64,000 bases of DNA from Climacium dendroides (Eukaryota; Streptophyta; Bryopsida; Hypnales; Climaciaceae), in contig OX467089.1 in NCBI GenBank assembly GCA_950106755.1, positions 26,765,345 through 26,829,344 of the forward strand. Direction: 5' to 3'. A model generated the notes under the pieces. It was not told the DNA's origin. It saw nothing but the letters and a program-made list of their open reading frames with translations, and ran no database searches. How positions within the stretch are numbered: position 1 is the first letter of the stretch; each line of letters starts with the position of its first letter. The translations under genes were made by a program, and so were the position numbers. Shown here one piece after another: positions 21,404 through 32,786 of the stretch.

Positions 21404-23640
21404 CTGGCAATCCTGCCTTCATCGTCTCAGATGACCGACGAGTACAAAGCAACTGCCAAATTTCAAAGCTTCTGGAACCTGGAGCGGCAATTTCTGCTTC
21501 AAGCTGAAGATCTTGCCTCACGGCACCCAACTGGTTTTCAAAGGATGAGACCGCACAATAAACAAGAGATGGAAGCTTGGTTTTGGCTTGTTTCGAGCAA
21601 GAATAGCTCTGCTTGAATTTTCCAACCAAACTGGTGTTCAAAGTCAACTAGAAACGTTTGAAACCCTATGAACTGGTAAAGTAACTGAGTTCCTTGAGTG
21701 CTGGAGAAGTTAAATCAACATTTGTATTCTTGTGCACGTCCCCTGTCCCCAATTTACAAGAATCTTTTTTAAACTCCGCTTACTTGTGCACAATTTCTTG
21801 TCCCCAATGTACAAGAATCAAAATTTTCAAGTTTTTCAAAGATGGAGCTGCTTTCGTCGATTTTCATGATGCTTTCACTTTGGGGCGAGTAGAGAGAAAC
21901 TACATTATAGGAGTAGCTTTGCCTTCTTGTCAACCAAATTAACAACCAAAAAATTCAAGTTGGAGAGTTGCGTACCCTGCTTCTCAGGAGCCTCCCACTA
22001 ATATCTTGTTGCCCACCAATTCCGATTCTCCTTAGCAAATATTGCACACTTGCATGTAGATTTCCGGAGTTTCGTTCTTCTTTTTGGCCGATTTTCGTAC
22101 ATGGAAGTCCATTGTGAACAATTGGGTGTCCCTGGTTAAGCAGAAACGAGTGAATGTTCAACATGTGTCATCTGTCGTCCGCAGATCCCTTGGAGAGATA
22201 CCGCACTTTTAAAGTCCAACTTGTGTAAATTTTTTTCTTTATTCTGGACGCAAATGAAAGAAGATAAGTCTACTGTGATCCTCATCAGTTGCGCTGTTGA
22301 TCTGGTCATTCATGACTCCTGGTGCTAAGTCCGAAACTCCATAGAACCGAAGGGTAGGCACTATTTCAGCATAGGTTTCAAAGGAATTGTGTAAAGTATC
22401 ACTACAACTTTATGCCACTTTCCCACTTTCAACACCTTAAAATAGAGTTCAGTGACATCACCGAGGGCTTCACCAGGCGTCAAACTCGCAATCAAGACTA
22501 TCATGGTCGTGCAGTATTCGTTAGAATGCCGTGTTTCAGAGCCACAAAATTGTGAACGTCAAGTGCCCGCAGATAACTGTCTGAGACTTTCAAGTACCCT
22601 AAGCTAGAATGCCCAAAGCCATAAAACGAGGACTGGGTGGATTGAGGTTTCAGTGAAGCGGTTGAAACTGCGTTGAGTTTCACTGAACTCGATTGTAGTG
22701 GAAATTGCACCTGAAATAACCAGTGGAACTCGCCACCACTTCGTGGGATTGAACACATTGGTTCTCTCAGTGATTCTCTCAATCGTGATTTCCACTGAAA
22801 AAAAATCCAGCATGTATTTAATAAATATGATTGTCAATTTCGTTAAATTGGAGCAAATATGGTTCTAGAAATTGTGACATTCACTTGCACAAAGCACTCT
22901 AAGATAGATATAGAGTTTCGGTCCACTCACCCTGAAAAGTGCCAAAGATTTCCCTAATTTCACGAAATTTGACGTTCTGAGATTCTACCTAAACTCTCAC
23001 TGGGTTTGTAATTGTAACTGTCCGTCGTCATCGACAGCCAAACTAAGTACCCGACGGTGATGTGAAATAAACGTACTCTGTAAATGAATTATTTATTTCC
23101 GTATAATCTTCCCACGAAATTTCATTTTGACCGGGGTTTTGAGGTTTCCATCGATCATTTTGCCCCCTCCCATTCGTAGGTTCCCATCGATCAGGGCTAC
23201 AAGCAAAAGCATCAGATCCTCCTTGGTCTCCTTGACAAGATCGACTCCTTCTTTGCAGCAAAAATTGTGTGCATGTCCCACTCAGATTATTTATTGCTCA
23301 GATCTCAATCTGTTAGGCTCTTGAATACAGTATTTCTGACTTGTCCATCGGAATACAAACAGTCCATGCCGGTCCTGTACTGGATTTTGGACTTGCGCAA
23401 CCACTGAAGCCGAGCAAGTCATCTGAATTGCTAGAGAGTCGCACAAAAACCTTGACAAATGTGTCCACACTCCACACTGACTGTGTCACTGCGTCCTGTA
23501 GCGGGCCTGTAGCATTGCAGGGAGAATCTGGACTGCCATTTTATATCACTTTACAATGCATTTGGAACAGTGTGTTCAGGAGTGTAACTCTAATGGAAAC
23601 ATGGAAAACAAGGACTTGGAAATGACCCACTACAAGACCC
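21404..23640. other. Low-repeat intergenic region, no recognised gene
   Basis: GC content is somewhat higher than in the surrounding repeats, and several short open stretches exist on the minus strand. These include 62 codons at 23281-23093 (reading DLVKETKEDLMLLLVALIDG) and a stop-free run near 22430-22240. None could be joined into a convincing spliced gene and none resembles a family I know. Possibilities are a decayed gene, a lineage-specific gene or a non-coding transcript. Confidence 0.35.
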
Positions 23641-23718
23641 ACATGAATAATTAGACTAGGAGTGGGTGGCCTTCACTGGACATTCCCCTATCTACATTTC
23701 CATTAGTGTAAACATTAA

Positions 23719-23925
23719 CCCTTAAACGTTGAGGCGGGTATTTTGCATCCGATGGATGGATGACAGAGGATCTCTATGTAGGACAAAAGTGAAACTATTC
23801 ATCCTCGAAATTTTGCAAGAAAAGGGAAGGTCTTTTAATGAATGCTTTTACAATTTTTTAAGCCAATGCTCCACATGGTCATAAAAATTGATGATTTTCA
23901 AAGTCACCATGTTGTCCTATAAGGG
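23719..23925 (+). mobile_element. TTAA family 2 element (207 bp)
   Basis: Starts CCCTTAAACGTTGAGGCGGG directly after TTAA (23715-23718) and ends CCTATAAGGG directly before TTAA (23926-23929). The interior has the family core: GATGGATGACAGAGGATCTC, TGTAGGACAAAAGTGAAACT and ATTCATCC. Confidence 0.8.
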
Positions 23926-24149
23926 TTAAGAGATGTATTGAGCTATGATAAGATCTTTGGGCATAAGAGTCAATGTTGAGTCATTTATTACTATGTATGC
24001 AATTTCAAAATGAATAATTGTAGACGTGTATTTGAGACTATCGACTATCCCATTTCAACTCAAAGGTCAATGGACAAAGACATTTCATGTCAATAAGTGC
24101 AACCAATTATATGAAAGATAAAGTCTTTGTTGGTGACAAGGATTGATAT

Positions 24150-24520
24150 AGGAGATGGCTCACAAATCTAGCATCTTTGACTTTATCCAACTACAAGTTG
24201 CACAATTTAGTGCACCACACCCACAAGAAGAGGCAATATTTCGCTCAAAAGCAATACATTTTTTTGAGGGAATAGTAGGCAATATATTCTTTCATTTTCA
24301 ATACAAGAAATTGCTGAATTATTACATATGTTTAGAACAATAGCTCTCTTTTGGAATGAATGTATATTCTTTTCGATGAATAATTTAAATTTCATCTTCA
24401 TTTTTAAATTTTTACATCTCATCCATTTACATACATTTAAAAAATTACATTACTCCAACAATGATTGCTTTTAATATTGCCCAAAATAAATGAAAAAAAC
24501 CCCTTGCATTACACCAATTT
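24150..24520. repeat. Diverged third copy of the 6.1/17.4-kb repeat
   Basis: Shares ACATTACTCCAACAATGATTG and CCCAAAATAAATGAAAAA with the DUF3455 upstream blocks. On the minus strand it keeps a 71-codon frame with LNICNNSAISCIENE, resembling LRICSNSTISFTKNE of those copies. It shows that part of the duplicated DUF3455 block is a dispersed repeat. Confidence 0.6.
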
Positions 24521-26242
24521 GTACATCATAGATTCATAGCGTATTCTTTTATTCAATTTGCAAGTATCCCTAGGGCAAGCATTCACAAGAAATATAAATG
24601 TTATACCTATGAATGCATATACTACTTAAGGTAGGAAGCCCATTGTAGAGCATTTGGTCACTATGCATAGTTACAATTTTTGGATTCACAATTTATTTAT
24701 GTATAAGAATGGAAAATCAGGGATTACTTTATATGAATTTTAGTCAACTCATGTTTGTAAAAAAAAGTGATATATTATAAGCAATCAAAGTAAAAACATA
24801 TAGCTTCCCATTGTGGACCCTCACAACATATTATTCTTGTCTTTTTGGATGCTAATGTGTCTCTTACTTCATCACATGGTTCTAAAGAAAATCTCCAAAT
24901 CCCCCTTTGTATAGTGAAACAATGAAAGAACCTTTTGCTTCATCATGGGTGTGTTTATTGAATTCTTTAAATGGTGACTCCAACCCAATGCCAACTCTTT
25001 CATCTTACCAATTCCAAAACTTTGAGCCCTAATTGCACACTCAATTCTATAAAAACTACACTAAAATGCAACAAAATTGAATTAGATACAAAAATAAAGC
25101 TCCAAATTGAGCTATGGTCTACCTAAGTATACATTTATTTGATTATGAGAGTTATGTTGCAATACACTATTTCAACATAAAAAGAGAACTAACTCCAACC
25201 TTTGGGGGATGACTAAAGAGTCTATTCATCTTATGCCCCACACAAGAATCCTAGGATTGCAAGCAAGTGACACCAAGACTCTATGTCAATCATATAAAAG
25301 AGAAAGAAATGTGAAACAAGACTCTTTGATTCCAAGGAGGTACTATTCTATATGAACCAAGACTTTCATGTGAATTTAATGAACTAAATGTGAATTGTTA
25401 AGAATGGTGTAATTGAAATTGGTATTTGGTACGGTAGGTTTTGAATGAGTAGGAAATTTAGGTATGATTTCGCTAAGCAAGTGCAATTGTTTGTATACAT
25501 ATCATTACATAAGTAGAAGTAAAGCCAAAGGGGAACTATATGGTAGGGTGATTTTGCATCAAATATTCTAGTGTACATTAGCATGAACTATGAAGCATCA
25601 TGTGTTTGTATGTAATGATAATAGTTTACAAATTCTTGAATAAATTTGTTATATCTTGTGATTCTAAGTGCTTTTATATGGATTTTTGTGTTGCAAAATA
25701 GGAAATGTATTCAAGTTTCTATCTAGTTGAGTTTATATAGTGGACATAGAATAGAGGGCAATTGAGTGGGACAAAATAGATGTTTGCATGCATATTTCAG
25801 TTATTAGCTATATTAGAATTTAAATATATATTTGGTTTGAGCATTTGAGATTATTGGATTAGTCTATAAGTTGTTTGAGAGCTTATAGTCAATGTATGGA
25901 TTTTGTGTCCATTTGTTGATGTTTGGAAAGTTGTAAGGAAGTTCAATGTTATTTTTGTCTTCTTTCTCTCTAATATGGTTTGAATAAATCAATTATCTCT
26001 ATATAAAAATTATAGAATTGGATGGAAATGTTCATAATTATGTTGAGGGAGTCTATTTTCTTTTCGGCTCCTTCCTATTGCAAAGGCATCAACAATATCA
26101 TTTCTTTTTATGTTGGAGTGGGCTTTAACCTTGTATTATAAGTGGGATGGTTCAATTTCAAAGCATTGATACTATAGAAGTAAGTATTGTTTTATCAAGA
26201 TAATTATATTGAGATATAGTTCTCTTGAGGTGATTAAGGATA

Positions 26243-26244
<2 letters not shown>
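24521..26244. other. AT-rich intergenic DNA
   Basis: No gene or bounded repeat recognised. CCCATTGTAGAG (near 24640) and CCCATTGTGGACC (near 24808) resemble the ends of the 48.8/58.7-kb elements but are not in inverted arrangement. Confidence 0.4.

Positions 26245-26296
<52 letters not shown>
26245..26296. repeat. (AT)26 microsatellite
   Basis: Uninterrupted AT dinucleotide run of 52 bases. Confidence 0.95.
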
Positions 26297-26298
<2 letters not shown>

Positions 26299-26539
26299 AA
26301 TTGAGATTCTCTATCTATGTGAAGATGTAAACCAATTAATATAGGTTATTTTGGAACATATATAAAAATAGTATTTATTATTCTTAATATTGCTTATAAT
26401 ATATTTGTCATAGTGCTAGAAGTCTAGTAGGGAGTTCAATTTTCCCTAGGGATTATAGACATCGTATCCTATAGTCTCAATTATCCAGCTTTTAGAGTTT
26501 GGAGGTTGTTTTGGGGGGATATGGGTGAACATCAATGTG

Positions 26540-27100
26540 GGGTGATTGCAAGAAACACTTTCCTATTTTTTGCCCCTTGGGCCTTGAACGGGTGTTTTTT
26601 TCTCTTAACTTTTGCATTATATACCAATTTTATATGAAATTTGAAATGAAGGTACATGTATTAGTTTTAGACATTAAGTAATTTTTTTGTATTTTTAAAA
26701 TTTACTTTAATATTTTTAAACATCCTTCAATTGGATGTCTACCTTGGTCATTTAGGGAAATTTTAGTATTATTTTTTGTTCAAATTAGAAATAGTAAACT
26801 ATACACCTTCTACATGTGCTTAAAGTGCACTACTTTTGCACAAGTATAGTGAATACAATTTTTTTTCCAAAGATGAAAATGGTTGAGAAGGAGCATCTTC
26901 AAGTTAGAAGAATGTTGTTCTTGTTTTTGTTTTTGTTTTTTGTTTTTAATTTTTGACTGTTAAATACTTAAATATTATTTTAAAGATTGAAGAATTTTTA
27001 TTATTTACTATTTTTTGAATTTTTTTACTATTTACTAATCTTTGTATGCCAATTCATATTGATGATTTTTTTTCATTATCTATAAATAAGGTGATATATA
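26540..27100. mobile_element. Decayed relative of the 736-bp TIR element
   Basis: Begins GGTGATTGCAAGAAACACTT, identical to the left terminus of 10180-10915, followed by similarly arranged but diverged DNA. The right terminus is not found, so the end given is approximate. Confidence 0.5.
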
Positions 27101-28393
27101 AGTTGAGGTTGCAATTTTATGGATATAATCTATAAAGCTATAGAATTCATAAACAAGAATGAGCAAGCCTCCTCATGGATATTTAAATACTTGTCTAGTG
27201 AACTATTTAAAATAAGTGTCAAAATAGGTATTATTAAAGAAAAATTTGTGATTTGGGAATGTGTGTTGTATATTCTAATTGGTGCTTTTGTTTGTTGTTA
27301 GTTTGGTTTTGTTAGTAGTGAGATGATTGTTGGTTTAGTATTTGGATGAAGAATAGTTGTTGAAGGTCTGGTAGGGTACTATTAAAGGAAGTAACATTCC
27401 ATGAAATGAATGTTGTTTAATGTGTGGCATGCAGTACAATTTAGAGTCATGCTTGTTGGAAAGTTTGGTTGGGGGGAGGAATCATATAACCTTTGATTTC
27501 TTTTATGGCATTGTTGTATGGTGGATAGCAATTGGAGAAGAGTAATTGGGGATATGTGGTGTAAATTTTGTAGTTTGTCTTGGAAGTGATTTTGGATGTG
27601 GTAGTGTGATTTGTTTGTGATAGAATTAGGGATTGAAGTGAAGCTACAGTTGTGGTTGTGGAATTGTTTCAAGAAGAGAGGTCCATGGTTTGATAAGTAT
27701 TTATATTGTAATTAATTTGAGTAGTAGCTTATGTGTCCATTTGCTCGATTGGTCATCAATATCAATCTCACATATGTCTGATGACGGGCCTCATTAGTGG
27801 GGATTTGAGGGCAAGGGAGGGTTGTTTCAAGGTGGTGATGATTTTGAGGGGCTTTTTGAGTGTAGTGATGAGTAGAATAATAGAGTGTGTATTGTGTGAT
27901 TGTTGTGTTTTAGTAGAAAGTATGCAAGTTTGGAGTGTGTTTGGTTATTGGCATTGGATTGGATGTGAGCTTGGAATGGTTCAAAATCTTGGTATACTTA
28001 ATGATACATCTCAACAAGAACATTTTGTCCTTAGTAAAATAGAATGCAAACAAGATAAAAAGTGGTTTACCTTTAACATTTGCTTATCAAATTTTTTATT
28101 TTTATTGCAACAATTTCTGGCTCAAAACTTAAATTATTTGTAATGCTACTATGGATCTAAATCCATTTGTTAGTGCCACAATAAAAAAACATTGATCAAG
28201 GAGATTTTTTGATCTCCAAATTTATGTAAACCTATGTCAAAGATGCCAACTTTCAATAATAAGTAGAAGTTGTCTTAGATTCTTCTAATATATATGCAAA
28301 ATTTGGGATTATATTATTCCAAATAGGCCTACATCATTATCACATTTATAATAACCACCAAAATTATTAAATTCTGATTATAGCTATTTTTGT
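27101..28393. other. AT-rich intergenic DNA
   Basis: No recognised gene. A 136-codon frame at 27733-28143 is Cys/Val-rich, without a recognised domain or coding-like composition. G/T-rich DNA around 27270-27960 accounts for several long chance frames. Confidence 0.4.
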
Positions 28394-28908
28394 TGAACCT
28401 CTAAAAGGACCAAACAACAATTTCAGTCATCCACTTACATCCACTTATTTGTTTTTCTTTAAATATTTATGCAAGATGTGGTTAAGAGTATCTTTAAGGT
28501 ACAACAATTTTCACAAATTGTGACTACACTTAAGTAGTAATTGTATAATATGTAAGGTAGGAGACTGTGTTTGTACTACAATTTAGAATCTGTACTATTT
28601 GTGCCACTTTGCATCATTAGTGTACATTTGAAAGTTTCAAATGTACATTGCTAAAATATAACAACCATAAAATGGTGCAAATACAATCTTATACCTTAGC
28701 TTTTTTTTAGATTAGTTAACATGGACAACTTAGAAAAAATAATTTTTTTATGGGATAAAAATTTGAACTTGGTTCTTTAGATTTATGTATATATGGAAAG
28801 CTTTGAATCATTCAATTTTTACAAACAAGATGGAAGTTATGAGGCATTTAAGTTTGTATATAGTTATAGAATCTCTATTCAAAATTATACTTTGAAGTCC
28901 TTTATTGA
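28394..28908 (+). mobile_element. Degenerate TTAA family 1 element
   Basis: Starts CCTCTAAAAGGACCAAACAA. It shares TTTAAGGTACAACAATTTTC, a GAAAGCTTTGAATCATT block and GATGGAAGTTATGAGG with the clean copy at 46604-47095, in the same order. The termini are mutated; bounds are approximate. The foldback at 28553-28698 is inserted in it. Confidence 0.55.
28553..28698. mobile_element. 146-bp foldback element
   Basis: Ends TAAGGTAGGAGACTGTGTTT and, read inward from the right, TAAGGTATAAGATTGTATTT. The centre contains GTACATTTGAAAGTTTCAAA followed by its completing TGTAC, a perfect palindrome. It is absent from the related host element at 46604-47095. Confidence 0.7.
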
Positions 28909-29912
28909 ATTCATTTTTTTAATTTAACATTTTTAATCAATTCTTACCTCTTTCTACTACTATTTTTTTAAGCATGAATATGAAATATTCTTTTGTTGAG
29001 TTTTTGATATGTATTCCCAACTTTCAACATATTATGGAAAATTGTAAGTTGCAAGATGTGTACATTTTTTGAAAAAAAAATTTAAAAGATGAAACATAAT
29101 CATTTGCAATGAGTTGAAAGTAATTCTTTTTTACATTTAGACTACATAATCATGCAATTGATAAGGTTTCTTACTCTAAATTTTTGGTGGATGTATCTTA
29201 ACAATGTAATTATGAGATTCTACAATTAGATCTACCAAAATATAAAAAAAGAACAAAGATTCTAGCATTGTCTAAGAAAAGGGTGATTGGGGACAATTTT
29301 GGACCAAAATGCATCATATTTCATTAGGATTCAATGTAAAATATTTTGAATTTTTGAATTTAATTCTTAGTAAATAATTTGAATTTCATAAAATCCAAAA
29401 CTTGTATATTTCCTTTTTGAAAACTTCAAATGGTACTCAAAAAACTCTTGTTGATCTCATAGTCAAAATATATTAATACCCCAAAGATGGATAGATTGCA
29501 TTTTGTATGTGTTTTTTTGCATAGTGATAAAGTATTGCTTTCTATGAAAACCACAAATGAATAATTGAGGAAGGTACACATGTCATTTTGCCTTTTGTTG
29601 TAAAAATGAGACAAGTGGTTGTGAAATACCTTCCATATTTTTTTTTTTATAAAAGCTAGGATATTGATTGCCATATGTATTTTATATATATCCATATATA
29701 TTTGTATTTGTATTTCATGTGTATATATATTTATTCCATATATATTTCATATAATATATGTATTTTGTATTTATATCCCAAAGCACCAAACCTTCTTGAT
29801 GGCCAAGATCATCTTTCATGATGGCATGATCAACACCAATTGTTTATTTTTTTAATTGAAGATCAACAACATTGAAGAGGGAGAGGGCATTTTTTTGGTA
29901 TTAAGATCAATG

Positions 29913-30936
29913 CTTAGGGGGGACACTTAGTTCTACTACAACAAACCACGTGCAAACAAGTGGTTTCTAATAAACTATAATTTTAACTTCAAATTCTGAG
30001 CATTGTTTACTAATGACTATAGGATTCTACTTCCAAAATTTCAAACTCAAATAAAATATGGAATGATTTCTAAAAGAGGTTAAAAATGTACTAAAATGTC
30101 ATGTTTTTTTAACTCAAATATTTTTAGAGAACACATTTAGATGACCATTGCATCAATATTCAACTCAAAATGATCTTTCAATAAAGAGTTATTTTTAGGA
30201 AGTTTTTGTTCATTTTTTAGACAATCTTTTCTTATATAATATAAGAGTGTGAAAGTTATTTTTCAGTTCTACAATGTATCTTTTTACTTCAAAAATTTGT
30301 AACTAATTATTATTAACATTTCTATGATTTTGTGCTTTTGTGAGCTTTGAGCTTTCATGATTTCAATTTTCTATTGCTACTACGGTACTACCAAATGATT
30401 TTGAGAAATTTATTCAATTTTGGATTCCACAACAATTAAATTGTTCACAAAGTTTTTGAGATTTATAAGTTTTTCTTTTCAATTCTTCAATTTGGGTTGC
30501 CATTTTTTGTAACAATAGAGTCAAATTTCTAATGCATTCTAATGTATGTGTATCTTTTATAGTATTTACCATTGCATATGTTTCATTCATCATTCAATAA
30601 ATTTCTATTATACATTTCAATATATACTTACTTATTAAAAAAATTATACAAAGATTTTAGTCATTTTTATTTGAAGATTTATTGAAATTTTGTTCTGCAT
30701 TCTATCTAATACATAAAAATTCTTATAAAATTCTAATGATGAATGTGTAGCATAGCAAGCGCCAGCCACTAGTTAACAAATAAAAATATCAATAATTCAA
30801 AATATAAACTTTCAAAGTAGGAAAATCTATTCATGTTTTTTTCCATTTGATTTTATTTAAAATTCAAAAAGTATATAGGGGTCCAAAGTTTTGTTCGTAC
30901 ATGGGTTTTAATGGACACTCTAAGTGAACCCCTGAG
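29913..30936. mobile_element. hAT-like element with exact 8-bp target duplication
   Basis: GATCAATG lies directly outside both ends (29905-29912 and 30937-30944). Left end CTTAGGGGGGACACTTAG; right end read inward CTCAGGGGTTCACTTAG. Eight-base duplications and (C)AGGG-like ends fit the hAT superfamily. It is non-coding. Without the nested 30319-30772 insert and its duplication it is about 564 bp, like its relative at 13206-13757. Confidence 0.85.
30319..30772. mobile_element. 454-bp insertion nested in the hAT-like element
   Basis: Flanked by exact TTAACA duplications (30313-30318 and 30773-30778). The relative at 13206-13757 has a single TTAACA at this place and no insert. Starts TTTCTATGATTTTGTGC and ends GCAAGCGCCAGCCACTAG. 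No inverted termini. The final CTAG recalls Helitron 3' ends, but the 6-bp duplication and lack of a TC start argue against that. Unclassified. Confidence 0.8.
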
Positions 30937-30944
30937 GATCAATG

Positions 30945-32196
30945 GATGTGAATTTTGTAACCTATGGGAATTGCAAGAATAGAAAGAGTTGTTTGCATCT
31001 TATAGAGGATAGTCTAACTTCACATAAATTTTCCTTTTGACTATTTTTCTAATTTTTCTAATTTTTGGTGACGAGATAATTTTGAAATTTGGTATCATTT
31101 ATTGTGTGTGAATTGAAATGGTATGAAACTTTATCTTTGTACACACTTCCTCTATAGAGTTTTCTAATAATGTCAAGCATATATCCAACAGTCTATTGGT
31201 CATAAAGATAAAAAATGTTATCACAAAATTATCACACAAAATAAAACAATTAATTTAATAGTATAGATTTTGATTCATCACAACCACCCAAAAAAAACTT
31301 TGAAAGGGATTTTTGAAGCTCCAATAAACAAGCAAGATATGTAGGTGTTTGACTCCTCATAAAAAAATAAGGAAATGTCAATCCCTCTATAAGTAGTTAG
31401 TTCTTTTTACATAACTTGCTTTTTGAATAAGGTCCTATTCAAACCTCCTCAAATAGTCACATGCAAAATTTTGTTGATGTAAAGTGTGCTTCCTTTTAGT
31501 CTACATCCAATAAAGTCTTGTTGAGGATTGAAAAGTACATTCCATTCATAGTGTGGAACCCAATTTCACACTTTTAAATTATGTGTGGTTTGAATTGCAC
31601 TCATAGTGTGGAATTAGGACTTCAAGTGTTTGAATTCAATTGAAAAGTCACAATTTTGTGAATTAAATGAACTCTACCATGGAACTTTTAGACATGATAA
31701 AAGAATAATTCATTTATTTTTTGATTTGAAGGAACACTTTTGCATTGTCATTGGAACTATATATAGAGTTAAAAACTTTGATAGCTCCCCAAAGGACAAG
31801 AATAGTTATTCCCTAGGGTCCATAATAGAAAGTTATGTTATTTTGCATTGACTACCTTTAATGTATCTTCTTCTCTTTTAGATAAAGTTGACCAAAATAT
31901 ATGTGGAATATTCCCTTGATTTATCATTCTTTTTACAAAGAATTGTGAATTTGATAATTATGTGTAGTGGTCGAAAGATTCAAAATAGACTTCCTATTTT
32001 AGTTAGTCTCCATCCTACTACAATTACAACTAATAATATCCAACATTCTTGCAATGACCCTTTGAACCCAAAAGTAACTAAGGTAGGACATTTTTCACAT
32101 ACGCTATTTTTTTTACCTCTAGAAAAAATAGAAGAATTTATTATTTATTACCAATGTTCAAATTTAGAAAAATTGAATTCATATTTGAGATCAAGC
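30945..32196. other. AT-rich intergenic DNA
   Basis: No recognised gene. TCATAGTGTGGAA occurs twice near 31547 and 31600. Frames at 31630-31851 and 31888-32199 have no recognisable domain. Confidence 0.4.
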
Positions 32197-32211
32197 TAGG
32201 TGCAGGGCAGT

Positions 32212-32470
32212 TAGCTACACTAAATAGTGAAATTAGGTTGCTTTTGCAATTAGGTTGCCTTCCACCAAGAAAGTGACTGTAGAAGCCATCAGAATCAAAA
32301 AATATTTCTACAAATACTTCCATTTGTGCACATGGAGGTTCATGAGCTCCAAATACACCAAATTACTAATTTGAAAGTAGGATATTTTTGTACATTAGCA
32401 ATAAATATTTATATAGTGTGGCATGTTGAGAAATTAGTGAGGGGCAACCTAATTTCACTATTCAGTGTAG
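32212..32470. mobile_element. MITE with 15-bp flanking direct repeats, upstream of CSN2
   Basis: Inverted ends: CTACACTAAATAGTGAAATT, continuing AGGTTGC (32215-32241), against the complement at 32444-32470 with one mismatch. The 15-base TAGGTGCAGGGCAGT lies on both sides (32197-32211 and 32468-32482). On the right side it overlaps the last three bases of the inverted end. Long flanking duplications point to a Mutator-like origin, although 15 is above the usual 9-11. It ends only about 60 bases before the GC-rich start of the CSN2 promoter. Confidence 0.75.
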
Positions 32471-32539
32471 GTGCAGGGCAGTCCAGAAATGTAAAATTAA
32501 TTACTACAAATATTTACATTTATTTTTACACTGAGGGCC

Positions 32540-32786
32540 TTGCCAACATGCGCCCTGCGACGTCCACGTCAGCAGAAAGGACGTGCTTCGTCAGCGACCA
32601 GTCATCTGATCTTGACCGCTTATTAATCAAGGGCCCGGATGCCTCGAGTACCGCCTGCAAAGAAAGGACTGGGGACGGCAGACACCTCTTTGATGCTTGG
32701 CGAAAGGCGTTGCTTAGATCATTCTTTTGTGAAGCAGCTGCTTCGATTTCGCCCTCTTCCGGAATCGGTGGCGGCCGAACGCAGCC
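32540..32786 (+). promoter_or_regulatory. CSN2 promoter and 5' UTR
   Basis: GC content rises sharply at about 32540. CACGTCAGC (32565-32573) and CGTCAGC (32589-32595) are TGACG/ACGT-type bZIP site matches. No clear TATA box is present, as is usual for housekeeping genes. An upstream ATG at 32639 opens a frame overlapping the CSN2 start. GAAGCAGCTGCTTC near 32731 is a perfect palindrome in the leader. The transcription start cannot be fixed from sequence. Confidence 0.55.
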
